Assembly (NCBI GenBank): GCA_947172415.1
Contig: OX359200.1
Span: 5,706,501 to 5,770,500, forward strand
Source of the DNA: Chondrosia reniformis
Taxonomy: Eukaryota > Porifera > Demospongiae > Chondrillida > Chondrillidae
DNA: 64,000 nt
Direction: 5' to 3'
In this document: piece after piece, positions 1 through 15,000 of the stretch
Layout: the number at the start of each line of letters is the position of its first letter
How positions within the stretch are numbered: the stretch's first letter is position 1
Notes under the pieces: model-generated
What the model saw: only the letters and a program-made list of their open reading frames with translations
Told to the model about the DNA's origin: nothing
Databases searched by the model: none
Translations under genes and position numbers: made by a program

Positions 1-3000
1 CCTTGGAAAATCTTTTTGTAAAACATCTACCAGTTTCTCTACAGCCTCTAAATATAGAATGATATCATTATATAGTTCCATTTGACTAAAGTCTTTTGTT
101 GGAATCTTGTATCCATCAAAGAGCTCAAAAATTTTAACCTCTCCAGCCATCTTATCAGATAATATGTTATCAAACTTAAATCTCTTCATTTCTTTAAAGG
201 TCAATAATCCTTGCGGAATTTTTTGTATAAAAGAGAACAAGATTGAAAGACTATCTGCAAAAATCTAAAAAGAAAATATTGATTGTCTTATGATAAAGAT
301 TTGTTGTGATATGTATATTCTAAAATTAGACAATGCATTGTACATATGTATATACGTACGTAGCTTTTAAATACAACTTGATATATAGTATAAAGAAGTA
401 TATATTGAATACACCCTACCTGGATCTCACATTTATCCTTTTGGGGTAGTCTATCTTTCACCATATTCTCAAATATTTGACTTCCGTGCATTTTAAAATG
501 AAGTAGCATTGGTAGATATTTTGAGAGCGGCGAGAGAAATTGCTTTAAGTGTTCAGAAGCTTGACGAATGTCAGAGAGCTTTGTGTGTCTAGGAAACCAT
601 TCTGGTGGTATTGTATGGTAATCTTCAGCTTTAAAATTAAGTTTATGAAGTATTTCTCGAATATTCTGGGGAAGTACAAAGTAGCAATCCAAGACTGAAG
701 GTAAATATATCCTATAGGGATGAAAGGTGATAAAAACAAAGTGTATAGCATCTGTTTCATTATTTCAGGAAAAGTATCTGTTTAATGTTGAAAAACCATA
801 CGGTACTTAGAATTAAAAAAATACAAATTAAATATACTCTATATATGTGTGCATGGGAAAAGGCAGCATAGCATAAATCCTTACTTGCTGTCTCGTCCCT
901 TCATAGTACAAAACAGAATATCTTGCACAAAAATCTTAGCTCTTTCTAGATTCTTCTCCTTCATTTTGGAATCTACCTGAGAAAAGTGATCATGAATGTG
1001 CAGATTGCGTGTAAGTTCTTTTACAGACTCCTCTGATGATTTGTATTCTTCTAGGTCAATTTGACTCCAATTATCTCCTTGAAATTTTTCAACCCATTGT
1101 TTGATAGCTTTCTTAGCCCTATCAATCCATTCAAAAAATGGTTTGACTTGAGAGCTGATGCAGGTAGAACCCTTTTCTGTCGATTCATGTACCTTTAAAA
1201 AGGCACTGTAAAGGCGACACAATTGGTCTATAACATGCCTTGAGGTAATATACCATTGTGGGTTCTCTGGTTCTTGAGGAAATGCAATTAGCATCACAAG
1301 TTTCTCCACTAGTTTCCAATAGTTAATATGACCTACTTGGAAATCACTACGCCAAACACATTTTTCAACTGTGCAAGGTTTACCACAATAGTCGCTTTCT
1401 ATCTTTTTAATTACGCCAACAATAAGGTCACTCAAATCCTTTGAGAATGGAGGAGAAGTGTCCAGAATAATAACCTATAAAAGTTGAGAGTCAATGTTAA
1501 ATGAAAATATAATATGTGATCTATATAGCCATATATTTATATATTTAAATAGTGATGAATAATTACGTACGTACGCACGAATAAACATTACCTCACAAAT
1601 TACAACAAATAACTTCAATTGCCAATCATTTTCAAAGATGCTTTCCTTATGCATATGACTGTGCCACTGCAAAGCAAAAAATTAAAGACATACTTAAGTA
1701 TTATATAGCTATTTATGCATTAGTATATATATATACAAGTTAAATATATAAAAACATTCAAAAATGAAGTTAAGAGTAGGGATGGCACTATAACAGTGAT
1801 TGGCACATCTAGAAAAAGTAATGAAACAAGACAGTGATCATATGGTAAGGCTAACATTGCAGAAGTGGCATACTGAAACTTAACTATACACATCACTTCT
1901 ATGTTTGGGCGCATCATGGATATACTATATAGAAGTAGGGATCGATGCATCCAAACATTTGAAAAAAGAAGAAAAATGAGGAATTTCAGAATTTGGCCTA
2001 TTTTGGTTTATGAGGTGTAAATTGAAATACATTGGATAGGGCGGCTATGTTTTTTTCTCGGCCATCCCTACTTAGAGAGTACTGCCGTACTCTCTGATAA
2101 TGCACCCAGTATGAAGTATACGTAAATGTATATACATGTAAAGTTCTTCTCTCAAGATCTATTATAGAATTTACTGTGCCTACGTAGTACGTATATACGA
2201 ATATCAATGACTTTGCCAACATTCTAATGATAATCACAATAAGTTTTTCCAAAAAATGAGGGCCTACAATTCAAGTATTGTCTAATACTAAACCTACGTA
2301 CATATATATACAGGGAATAATTACTTACATAATCAATTACCCATATCCATATACATGTACATATATATAATCACATGTACAGTAGTCATGCTTTGAATAC
2401 AAACATTGAAGAGGATAAACTATACTTACACTTTGAGCAACATACAGTATACATAAAAAAATAATACCATTCAAATTTTACACAAAATGGTAGCTTACTA
2501 ATGTTTTAAAATGCTCTATAATTTCACATTGAAAATCTTTAGGCTGGAGTTTACAGGCCAATTTTTTAACAAAGTCTTCCTTTGGACTGTCATGATCACC
2601 AGTTGCAAAGAGCTTAATGTCTATACTGAATAAGTACTTCAAAAACGTTTGCTTTCTCTTTGGATCCAACTGTTCAGCTGCTTTAACAATGATGTCGCTG
2701 ATCTTTTGATGCAGTCTTATGTCAGCTGGCCATCTATATATATATATAATTAAAAAAATTGAATACTGAAACTTGAATATTGATTATATTAGTAGATGGC
2801 ATAAAGAAAAATAAATACAAGAAAATGTGTCACATCATAAACTCATGAATAAGACACTTTTGTAAATAAGTATGACATTATAATTCAAAGGATTTCTTCA
2901 AACTGCATCGAACTTATCCTTTGAAAGGATCATCTTACAACTTCAGTCACTGAAGAAGACCCTCGGGGTCAAAATGTTTGACAACCAAGAGAGACAACAA

Positions 3001-6000
3001 AACTGCGTCTTTAGACGTTCTAAAAGTCAAAAGATGATCCTTAAAAAAGATTATAATTGAAAATGAGCAGTGTAAATTTACACGTATATATGGTAGAAAC
3101 TGGTTATAATGAGAAATACACAGTGCAGGGAAAAAGTCTTTCTTGTTATCAGTATTTCTTGTTAAGAGTATATATGAACAATTCAGCATAATAATAAAGA
3201 TGTAAAGTTCGCAAAGATACATGAAATACATTCAAAATAAAATAGCAATTAAAAGAAATTGTCTAACCTACTCTAACCATATTGCATTCATTCAATGCAC
3301 TCACATATCAAGAATAAGTACAGAAAAAGATTTAAATCCTTGATCCTGTGATTCTTCAAGAACAATAGGTTCCCTTCTTAGACAAAAAGCATTCAGATAC
3401 TTTAAAACAACCTAAAAATTACAAAATCATAATTTAACTATATAATTTTTACCATAACTTTGAAGTATGTACAACAAGCAGTCATACGTATATCAATAAA
3501 TATGTACATAACATTATAATGAAGTACGTATAGGAGTCAATTGCACTAGGTCTGTAAAGCTTATATGAATAAGTGAATGGTTGAGGAAGATGACTAGCCA
3601 AGTGACTTGACTGGGGTATCTACATAGTCCTGGCAACCAGTGATCTATATAGTCATCTAAGATGGAATGCTCATCAAAGTACCACAGACAGTTGTATATA
3701 GTGTTCTCCTTTGGGCTCATCAGTGCAGTACACTTTGATGTGGTCCCCAGCTAAAATAAAACTCTGGTTATGCTTGCCTAGTCTGCATTTATAATATATC
3801 TTTCAGTGAATATACAAAAGCTATAGGATAGCTAGACCATTACTACATATGTCAACCTTTTTCTATTAGTTTATAAATAATTATACACAAAAAATTACAA
3901 ACTATATCTGTCATGGCTTTTGTAGTAACATACGTCATATGTGATTAATTGATTTTTCTCTCCAAATATTAGGTGAGCCATATCTTGAAATGACATTCTG
4001 CCAAAATGAGACACCAAGTCTTCAGAAAACTGTAAAAAGGAACTATATTCATCATACATACGTATGTACGTACATACTACGCATATTCATAAACATTCAT
4101 AATCTCAGAAAATGTTTGAGCAATATAGCTATATAGCTAGGTATGTCTATCCAAAGAGCAGTTATTATACATATACAAGAAGCACCTATATATATATTAT
4201 TATAATGATTATTAAAAACAATTAAGGTATAATGTAGGAAAATCACTTATCTACAGTGTATACAGGTTATAATGAGGCTATATACGTACATACGTATAAA
4301 TTGATTAACAGTTTTCCTTGGAATATGGTTGGCATTTAGGGAAAGTCTATAGAGCTTGAACAAGAATATTTACCAATGTTTTCATTTCCAAATTAATAAG
4401 ACTCATACAATGCAATTATTATACCTAAATGTAGAATATCAAGAACTCACCTGTTCTTTAATGTACTCCATTAAAATTTCAGATTTTAATGCATGTTGAA
4501 TTGTTGGAAATGAATTGATAATCTTTGAAACATTTTGCATGTTCGCAATCAAGCAAGCTACAATGCAGTTGCACCATGGATGAAGTAAAGTAGCAGCATC
4601 TTTAGATTTCATCAGATTAAAAGCAAATGCTGTAAAATCGGCCAACTGTAGAAAGACAATAATTGTCATAGTAAACATCTGTAATTACTGTGATTGTATT
4701 ATACAAAGTGCCTTGATATACTGACTGGTTTTTATTCACATTTTGCTTTTGTAAAATGTGAATGCTATGATATATAAGCTCTAGCCTATTTGAAAGATGA
4801 CCCATCATTTTAATATTGCATTACCTCCGGGATCCAGCATTTACGTACTATGGAAACAGTTAATATACTATACTGATCCCTATTTATATAGTTTTTACAG
4901 CTGCTTAAAAGTTACGCTGTTCCATGTTTCCATGAGTAACTGAATAGGATCAACACTACACCAGTGAAAAAATACTAGATAGACTAACTATATTATCAAC
5001 AACACAATTTTTAGTAATTGAACATTATAATCTAGAGGTCTTAATTAGTAATAAAGTGGGAAATAGAAAATAGCCTAGTTTAAATAAGTAAGGAGAATTA
5101 TTAGTTGAGTGTGCAGAATGATAAAAATGAACATTAAAAAGTCTACCTATAGACCTATAATACCTGCCTATATACTACACAGTGCAAGTTAAAATTGCTA
5201 TACATACATTTAAATTTGAATTTTAGCTATTCTAGGAGTCAGATGCACTGTGTAGTACTTATATATACCCCCGGCCCAGTTGCCTCGCCATTCCTTCACC
5301 TCTTTAACCTTTTTGATCCCAGGACGAGTGAATACTGTGGTAATGGGGTATATGTATATCCCATTGCCTTGGACTTCTGCCAAAATATATTTATATATAA
5401 GTCTTGTCCTGGCTTTAGTCCTTGCCTCCAGGCTATAATTATTACATAATATATATATTTAAATTTATAAACAATTCATCCAACCAATGCACGTGTTCAA
5501 TGTGTGACTTATTAAAATATTTAAAAGTAATATAATTAGAGTACCTCTATCACAGTCTGTGGGTCTTTAAACTTTCCCCGTTTCTTCCATTGTTCATGAA
5601 GATGTGACCCTGTTTTACTTATTACGTCATTAAGTTTGTCAGCTTCTATTCCCATTTTTTCCATAGTTGCTGAATCAGATAATATAGTCCTATACACATA
5701 GAGTTTATGTATACAATATCAAACTGCTGTTGACTGAAAATGATTCATAACATTTCATATAGATATTTAGGGGCTATGATGAGGATAGAATTCTAGGAAA
5801 CAGCTATGTACGTATCTGTCACAGAAGGAATATAAAAGAAACTGTAAAATAATCTTATTCTCTGTAGGTAGTTTAACTATTTATTCTATTAGTGTAGTAA
5901 TTTATGTGTTAATATATAGATGTAAAACTGCAATTTTGAGGATTCATTCAATAATATTATGAACAAATATCATTAGGTAAATTATGATTTGATAATTTGA

Positions 6001-9000
6001 ATACTTATGCAAGTGAGAATTGTATTGTTAGCATATTTTAAGGAAGTTTCTTAGCTTGTAGGAACAACTCTGAACTAACATTTATTATTTCACTGTATTT
6101 ATTTCCATAAACACAGTTTAGGTGTATATATATACACTTACATCTAGAGACAATGCTACTGAAGAAAATGACAGGCATTGCATAACCACCATATTTGTTA
6201 CAGTTTAAAGTGATAACATATAATATTTAACATATTAATAAATACATGTACTGTAAGTTACCTGAGACATTTTAGATCATCATGGTTTTGAACTTGTTTA
6301 CAAATGTGCAGTAAATTATCTGGTGACATGTGCTTAAGGCCCAAAGTACTAGAGAGGTCAATCCATTTGATTATGTTCTGAACCATATCTTCATCAATTT
6401 CTGTGATCTATATACCATTAGAGGGAGGATATATAACCAACCTAATTAGAAAAAGTGTTTTAATGTCTATATAGTGATAAAAGTTTGTAATATAAGTTGA
6501 ATTTCAAAAGTAAATCCTATTTGATAAAAATTTCTCAATAATTGCATAACATTATTCGTGTGAATACACCATATATTGCATGGCGCAAAATTTTCAAGGA
6601 GCACAATATCACATTTTACACAGATGAGTTTTCAACTGCAAACATTATGCTCTGCAAAATTTTGGCAATATTTACTGCTTGTCACATCGTTCGATATCTT
6701 CTTTGGAACGTGGTTGACTGTAACTCCTGACGTCACCACTGCCGCAGCGGATGACGATTCCCTGGCTCTCTTTCGCCACAAAGTTCCTACCCAAGGGCAG
6801 CTTCCCAGACGTCTTTGTACATATGATAGCCGTGCACCATTGCCTCCACGCTGAAGTTTTCACTTCTCATCTCTAGACTACACGTCTTCAACACTATTCG
6901 TTCCTTCGAAATCTTTCAGCATTTGAATGACACCTCATTATCTCACCTAATAATACGATTACTGTTATCAACAAACACTTCAAAAGGTCACAGGGCTCTC
7001 CATCCACGAAAATCATTTCTGAAAAAATTTGTAGAAGGCCAATCAGTGAAAATTGTGCTCCTTGGAACTTTGGCACCATATGGTACATAAATATATACAT
7101 ACACATGCTTGCATGAATAAAATACATCCACAAATTACTCTTTTAAGAATGAAGAAGTATATAAAATTTACCTTCCCGACTAATTCACTCCAGTCGGCTG
7201 ATAAATCAGTAGCTTTTAATTTCTTTATATAGTAATACAAAGTCACTACATAGGATATTATGTAAACTTTGTAAATAAGTAGATGTCCAAGTTTTTGGCA
7301 TGCATTGGTACAACAAAATATGTTATAAAATTTTCTATTAATTTCATAGCTAAAATACTGAAACTTATTGATTATGGCATAAGATAGCTAACCTGTGCAA
7401 TAAAATTGTAAAGTTTAAATAATTTTAGCAATTTTTCTTCTAGTAAATTTTTGGTGTGCTAAAGGCACCACCATACTGGTTTCACCATTAGGCTTTTATT
7501 TGGCTTCCTGTTTGTATATAACCATATTATCTACCTAATTATACAGCATAAATTGCTGATTAATAGGATGTACGCTAATATATACATATTTATGTCATTA
7601 CTATTTATTAGAATAATTTCAAGATTAAATTTTAAGATTGGCAAAAGTGCAATATTTCTATATATACAGTACTCACTGTTTTTAAAAAGTATATAATTCA
7701 TTAAATTAGGTTTATTGATGATTTCTACATACCCCATATCCATTGTTCTTTAAAATTCTTGAAATCAGATGAATTGGCCAATCGGTTAGCTGCTTTCTGC
7801 AAGCTTTTAAAGGCATATTTACCCTGGCCTATTTGGAAATCTCTACAACATATATATATATGCATGACATGTATATAATGTAATTATAACAACATATATA
7901 TACTTTTACAGACAATTTGAAAATACATTTGGCCCAAAGGTATCATACTAGGATTATTTTTCTAACTGTTAAAATCTTAGCATGCAGTGGTATATATAGT
8001 TAGAGGCTCCCTACAAATACATTCATCATACTAAATATTATTAGAGAATAAGAATGAATCCTCACCTCACAAACTACAAAGAAGACTTATATGAAGACAT
8101 TTATTATGTTTTCAAACTGTCAAATGCTCTACAATATGTGCAGAATGGCTGAACAGCTATATATATATTTTATACCGTACTTCTAGTGAGTTTTGCGTGT
8201 ATTAAAGTCTTAATTGCGACTTTTCCAAGTAGATTATGGATCACTAAACTATAATCACAATATATTACATCATGCAATATAATTGCATATGCACATGAGA
8301 GCTTAATAAGTTCTCACGTGGTAGCTGCATCACATGAGTAAGACTCATTTTAAATTTAAGGATTTTTGATTTAGGTCTCAGTTTGGTAGAAAAAGGAGGA
8401 AAAAGTCTGCATATAAAAGGCCATAGGACTATAGAAAACCTACGTATGGGAAATTTATATTGAAACAATGCGATATATTGATAAAAATTATCAATTGGTC
8501 AGATCACTGTGAAACCGACATATATCATGGTACATGTGTATGACAAACGTCTGGCGAAATATTGCTTAATTAAAGTTGCAAAATAATCGAGATATAATGA
8601 AAGAATGCAAGCTTACGATTGCGCAATCTGGTGATGTAAAGTGATGTTCCTCTCTAGTGCGACATAAACACCTCGCATGTCCTTGCCTACAGTTTTGGGA
8701 ATCATTTGACATTGCAAAGACGTCATCGCCTCGCTGCAAAAGAAGATCATCCTTTCGAGTACGGCTATGATAAGTTGACACTCTCCTACGAGAAAGAGCT
8801 ATGGAATAAGCGAGTTGTAGCGAAGGTTAGAAAAACGTATTTGTGTACATTTCCGTTTAGTTTGAGGCAGAATTGTCCCTATATTGATGCAAAAGAAATT
8901 CGTTAAGTCGACCGTATTAAAACTTTGGCAATTTAAGCTCTCTCTTCTCTTCTTATGTTTTTTGTTCATATTTCTACTTGTCCATGCATAGGAATAAGGA

Positions 9001-12000
9001 GTGTTTGTTGCGATCATTATGAGAATAAAGCCTTGTTGAGCGTCAGCAACATGAAATTACTAATTTCCTACTTGATATTCCCATTCCTGTATTACTGATG
9101 AAGACCTTCGGGTTGAAACGTCCAGAATTAGTAAATTTATGTTACTGATGTTCAACAAGGCTTTATTCTTATCCATGTGTGTACGTTTTTCATGTGTATT
9201 ATAGTATCTCATGACGAAATTGCTCATAGTGATCATGAATGTCTATAAGTATAGTGAAGTACTTTGCTGGCTAATTACACTCAAGTACACTACATAGTGA
9301 AAGTTACTGGCAAATATATAAATATTAAAATTACAATCAAGTACTACACAGTACAAGTTACAAATTTATGAGGGCCAAGTGACTATATAATATTAAAATT
9401 ACAATCAGGTACTAGCTACACATGCAGTGCAAGTTACAAATTTAAAGAGTCCAAGTGACCCATAGGATAATCAGTATTTTAAACAATACAAGACTTTAGT
9501 CACACTGTTGCAGGCTTTGAAATTAATGAATTATGAATGAATAATTTGAAAAGTAGTTGATACAGATCATCCAATTGCAAGGTAGAACGCATGGCCTACC
9601 AATTACCATTTCACACCTTAGTATAGACTGAAGATGATGCATCTGCATGCCATATATCAACAAAGGCTCCAGTCTTAAAGGGGTCTCAGCTAATAACCAC
9701 AGCAGATTTGATTTGCCTTGTGAGGGAGCTAAGAACACCGACGGTTGGTTGCATGCATTCGCATAATCAACAGGGTTAGAGACCATTTTGTAACTTGTAC
9801 ACAAGGGACATCATATGACATACGTATATAAAGGCCTTGGCCTTTTATGTCCTATGTCCGTGACACAATACAGAAACATCGTAATACATCACCAGATTGC
9901 ACAATCATAACCTTGAATTCTTCATTATATCTCGATTATTTTGTAACTTTAATTAAGCAAAACTTTGCCAGACGTTTGATATACACATGTACCATGATAT
10001 ATGTTGGTTTCACAGTGATCTGATAATTTTTATTAATATAACATATGGTTTCAATATAAATTTTCTATAGCTTTTCTCTAGTTCTATGGCATTTTATAAG
10101 TTGCTTTCAATTATATTTGGGGATGAGTTCCTGGCAGGCCATTGTGCTAAGGGAAAGAAAGGATCCCTTAATCCTCCAATTGATGCCCAGCAATTGGCAG
10201 CTTGCAAAGGTATGTGCATGCATGCTAATTTGCATAATTCATATATGCACGTTATTACATCCTCTTTTAATGTAGATTATGACGTGAGGCTATGTAATAA
10301 CACTCCAGATCTAACAGAAGAGGCCTTCACTAGGGTGGTAAATGATGTATGTAAGGAGCCTCGCAGATGCCACTAACTCACAACCTTAGCAATTACATAT
10401 AATAACTGTGAGACCTAAGCCATTTTAACATTTATAGTTTAAGAGACTGTATATATTGTGTAGTTATTTACATCTTTAGTTATTTAAGTCTGTACTATTT
10501 ATTTTGCATGCATAATATATTTATGAAGGCCCATATGCAGTGCAGTGTGGTATGCCCTTTATAGGTATTTGTTATGCAGGTCTGCCAGGGGTATGTACTT
10601 TGCACGCATGTTTTATACAGGCCTGTCACAAGGCTCTGCTATACAGTTGTTTAGTAACTATCAAAAGCATGTCAACACACAGGCCTGCTGCAGGCTATAA
10701 CATATTGTCACCTTCAAGGTGTTGGAGGGAAAATATCTCTAACACACCTGTGTCACCCCAATAAAAGGTCGGCAACAGGCTCATTATAGCTGTGTGTGCA
10801 GGCCTGCCACATGTACAGCTTTTTTATAGGGTATATGAGACCATATTTTGAATTAAAATGACACAAATTAACATGGCATACAGCTTACCCTTTTTGAGTG
10901 AATGACTTCAAGCATAAGCAAATCTCTTCAGCACTTGCTTTGCTAAGATTCTGCTTTAAAGTTAGTATATATGACTGTCTTGTTTTTTTATCATGATAAT
11001 ATCTACAATGAAGATGGGCATCATGAAACATTGAATAGTTTTAGAAACCTAACACCTTAAAATATAAATTGAAATCAAACTGATACCTACATACCCTAAC
11101 TTCATCAGTCTCAGAAAATAATAATTTATATACGTACGTATATTAAATTGTTTACAATAAAGTTATAGTTAGTATTCACCATAAGTCTGTATGGTTGAAG
11201 TGCCATACAATCCTACACACATGCAGAGGGTATATTTGTTTAATTCATAAGGCTTCTCAAAATTAACCTTCCACCACCATTGTAGTCTTATCGAAATCTC
11301 TGCAGAAAGTGTGAAAAGCCTAGGTTAGGTTGTAGGGGATACTATCAACAGTACTATCTATAGCTATCCTAAAATTGCTGACATTATATATCTTGGAATC
11401 CTTGCTATTTTCAGGCTCACAACAAAGCCACTAAACTTCCACTTGGAAGGGAACCTAGCTACTTTATAATTACTATACATGACAGGTAGTTACTTCATTT
11501 AGACCTAGACTTAGTAAATCAGGTTGACTATATAGACAGACACACTGTATATATATAAAATACAAAAAGAAACAATTTTATTCTTTGTGCATCAAGGCAC
11601 CTTAAAAGCAATATATACACTCCAGCTACAGTAATCAAATGCAAGTACATATGTACGTAGGTACATACATAGCGCATACCTGGCATACACATCAATCCTC
11701 CAAATATTAAAGGAAAACCTCTATATAATGCATACAAGGGTATATCCTATGGTTCCAATGTAAAAAATATTGTACAATTTATGCTTTAAAATGGTTTGGT
11801 ATACGTATCTATATTAACTGTGCTAAAGAGTTGTACTATACAGAACACCTTTGAATCACTTGCTGTTAAAAAGACTGGCGGGACCTTTGAAATTATTGCA
11901 ACAAATAGGACCTACGTATATGGAGTTAATTGAGTGTGATAATGTAATTGATAAGGCATTTGGTACAGTTTTTATAATCTGTAAGTGATTGTTCATTTGT

Positions 12001-15000
12001 AAGTGTGACAATACATTTTACAAAGTACTAGTATAGTGACTGAACTCTGAATTATTCAATACTAAAACTAGATTGTATCCTAGGAGTTTTAATATTTCAT
12101 AACTTATATATATATGACTATCAGGTACATAACTATCCAGCTGTCAATTATATGGTTAGGTAAACTTTAAAAATCTATTTCTCGAGTACACACTTTATAT
12201 ATTTTCAAATAACTTCAAATCCATAATGAATCTGACAAATGATGCCTTTGAATGAAGGCAAAATGCAAATTATGTCAAAGACCAAAGTGTACCTTTCACA
12301 TGAACACTCACAATATGTGTCATACGGACATCTTATGTAAGAACTACAAAAATTATTTTGTATTGATTTTGTATTGATTTTTTAGTCTGACCATACATTG
12401 GACTTCAAGCAAGTATATATAACTTTTAAAATGCTAACATCCTTAGAAAATGTTTATATAATTTACTTCTGAAAAGGGTTATAATTGCATACCTATAATA
12501 GAATATAACGAGGCCAAAATCACAACATAGATATATATTTTACTGTATAGTGAAACTAGACTATAAGCTTGGCTCACTTCAGTACTCTTTTCAACACTAA
12601 AATGTGCAGAGGCAGATATTTTATTCCAGTGGAAGTAAAAGACTTCACAACAACTGCAAGAACCTACGTAACATATGAAAGAATGCAACATATACGTATA
12701 TGTATATGAAACTTTTGGTTTGTACTAATGTATTATCTGGTAAGTAATTATGTATATACATACGTACACTATTATAACTCAGGACACATAATCTATATAG
12801 AAGTTACTATATTTCATGAATGCGACATCACAAACAGAACAAATTCATCCATAAATGTGTGCATAAGTATAGACAATAAATATATTCATTTAATGATAAT
12901 TGCATATCTGTACAGTATGTTGCTGCTGCATGGTTGCAATCTTCAGACAAAAGGCTTATTTTGTTGGATTTCCTTTTTTCCTGTAAATATTACTTGTTTG
13001 AATTTGTTTTCAAAGTTTTCTTGGACACAAGTCAAAATTAACATCGCTTTTTTGGCTCCCTCCTAGGACACCGTAACAACCAATGATTGCAGTCTTCCAT
13101 TTCCTTATTCGTTATACACTCTCTACACAATCTATCTTACACCCATCTGTCAGTTTCAATCTGGAAAGGGGCCGTTTCACCTCTCAACATCATCAGGACT
13201 TTCCTATGGCTCTTCTCCCTCACCTTTCAACATCTACCATTAAAACAGTTCACCCATACAGAGTTCAAAACACAGACTTTGGGTTTGCTGCCAAGATCAT
13301 CACCCCAATCTTTCTCCACACACCTGCACACCACACTCCTCACCATCTCCCTGAGTTGTCCCCTGACATTACAACTAGAGAGGCACAGCTATAGTCATGC
13401 CAACCTAAGACATCAAAACAGATTCTTAACTTCCTTGGCTATCTTTGTATCAAATGATGGTGAAACCGCTGGTCTGTCAATATTCTATGCCAGAAAAGAA
13501 TGCACCTTATAGACTGGCTTTACAGCCCACAGAAAATACTTTCATCTTTGCAAAAAATGATGTCCTAGGATAAGACCTGGGAGCACCGATTTTTTTAACC
13601 CCTAAACGTTCGCGTTACACGTTAAAAATAATGCTTGCTGCGAAGCGGGTAAGGCCGACTAGCTATAATACAACCGCATATCACGTATATAAATAGGCGT
13701 ATGTATACTTCGTACACTTTATTTGTAGCTAACTGTTTACCAGTAATCTATGTGTGCTACTTCTAAAACACTTATTCACCAAATAAATAGACATATAATT
13801 ATAATATACATTTTTTATCTGGCATGTGTCACTTTTTCGTAATTGGTAGTGTTACTTGCCTGTAATTTATCATATAGCACAGTTTTGATTTTCGTTTTAT
13901 CTTCTTATATATATACGAGCCTACCTCGACTTTCTCTACCTCATCAAACTTTCACCCCAAGCATTCCTTAACATCTTCAACCGACACCTTCTTTCTTGTC
14001 CCCCACAACTTCCTCACACCAACATACTCCCCGTGTCTATTCATTTCTCAATTATCTGGTTGTTATGCCATAATTTAATATGCATGATCATGATAAATGT
14101 TACTGAACAGCTTAGCTGTTAGCAACAACAATAAAAACAACAAGATTAGTGTATAATTCCACAAACCTTTGGATTGCCCTTTTTCAATTGCGAACACACA
14201 GGTATCCAATATTCTTTTAGGAAAGAATATACGTCCATTGACTCCCAAGCAATGCTTTCAATTTTGGACAATACATCTAGAGAATTATTAGAAATCACAT
14301 AGTAACAAAATAAGCAGATGACCTATTCAAAAGTAATGGCTAGTCTCTATTGTTGCAAATACCACAATTGCCATGATTGTGCAAAGTACTACTTGTTCCC
14401 CCTTAATTTATCATCTATATTTGTATCCATCCCACTCCCTATTATAACTTATCTATTGTAACCTGGGCTCACTGTGTATTAGCCTATGGCTAAGGGCTTC
14501 CCCAGCATTAATAATACTATCTTATCAAGGTGGTACCATATGTAGGCATTGCAGGGCTGGCGCCACTGGTCAGGTTGGTCACTTTTTTCATGTCCTGTAA
14601 TATTTTTTTACGTCATTTGGTAGCAACACAGTATGAAGAGGTAAGATAAGACACACCTTTAAGGATTGATAGATACTCCATAAAGTAGGGAACTGCAGGT
14701 GAAAAGCTATAGCAGGCTAGAAGCCAATATAGCACAATTTATGGAAGGATTTCCGTCTCAGGCTGCATAAACATTGGGGCGGCCATTTGTGCACTTGCAC
14801 AATACAGTGTGGGCAATCCCAGTGATTTAACATGGCCACCAGAAGCGCCTCGAGCTCGAACGTGCCCGAACCACCAGAAACGCCCCACCAACCACTCTCT
14901 TTCAAGTTTCCAAAGAGGTATTACAGGAAGATCCATCAAGATTTTACTGATCATGAGAGCATGAACATGAAGCTAGTGGCCAATGACTTTATTAGTGTAT

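Noticed and set aside
8566-8781. Cys-rich minus-strand ORF that might be a first exon of the RNF213-like gene
   Set aside because: It lies wholly inside family A repeat sequence; copies at 32450 and 61050 do not keep the frame, and the real exons 4 and 5 join in phase across it.
9523-9804. Minus-strand ORF similar to those at 27178-27447
   Set aside because: The similarity comes from shared family B DNA, not from a conserved protein; frames differ among copies.
11252-11300. Short minus-strand exon with an excellent acceptor (CACACTTTCTGCAG)
   Set aside because: None of its open frames fits the phases of exons 3 and 4 of the RNF213-like gene, which join correctly without it.
12559-12679. Possible minus-strand exon after TTCTTGCAG
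   Set aside because: Incoming phase does not match the preceding exon and the frame leads to no known similarity.
13083-13512. Two overlapping plus-strand ORFs of 103 and 141 codons
   Set aside because: They are the antisense of a dead LINE reverse transcriptase.
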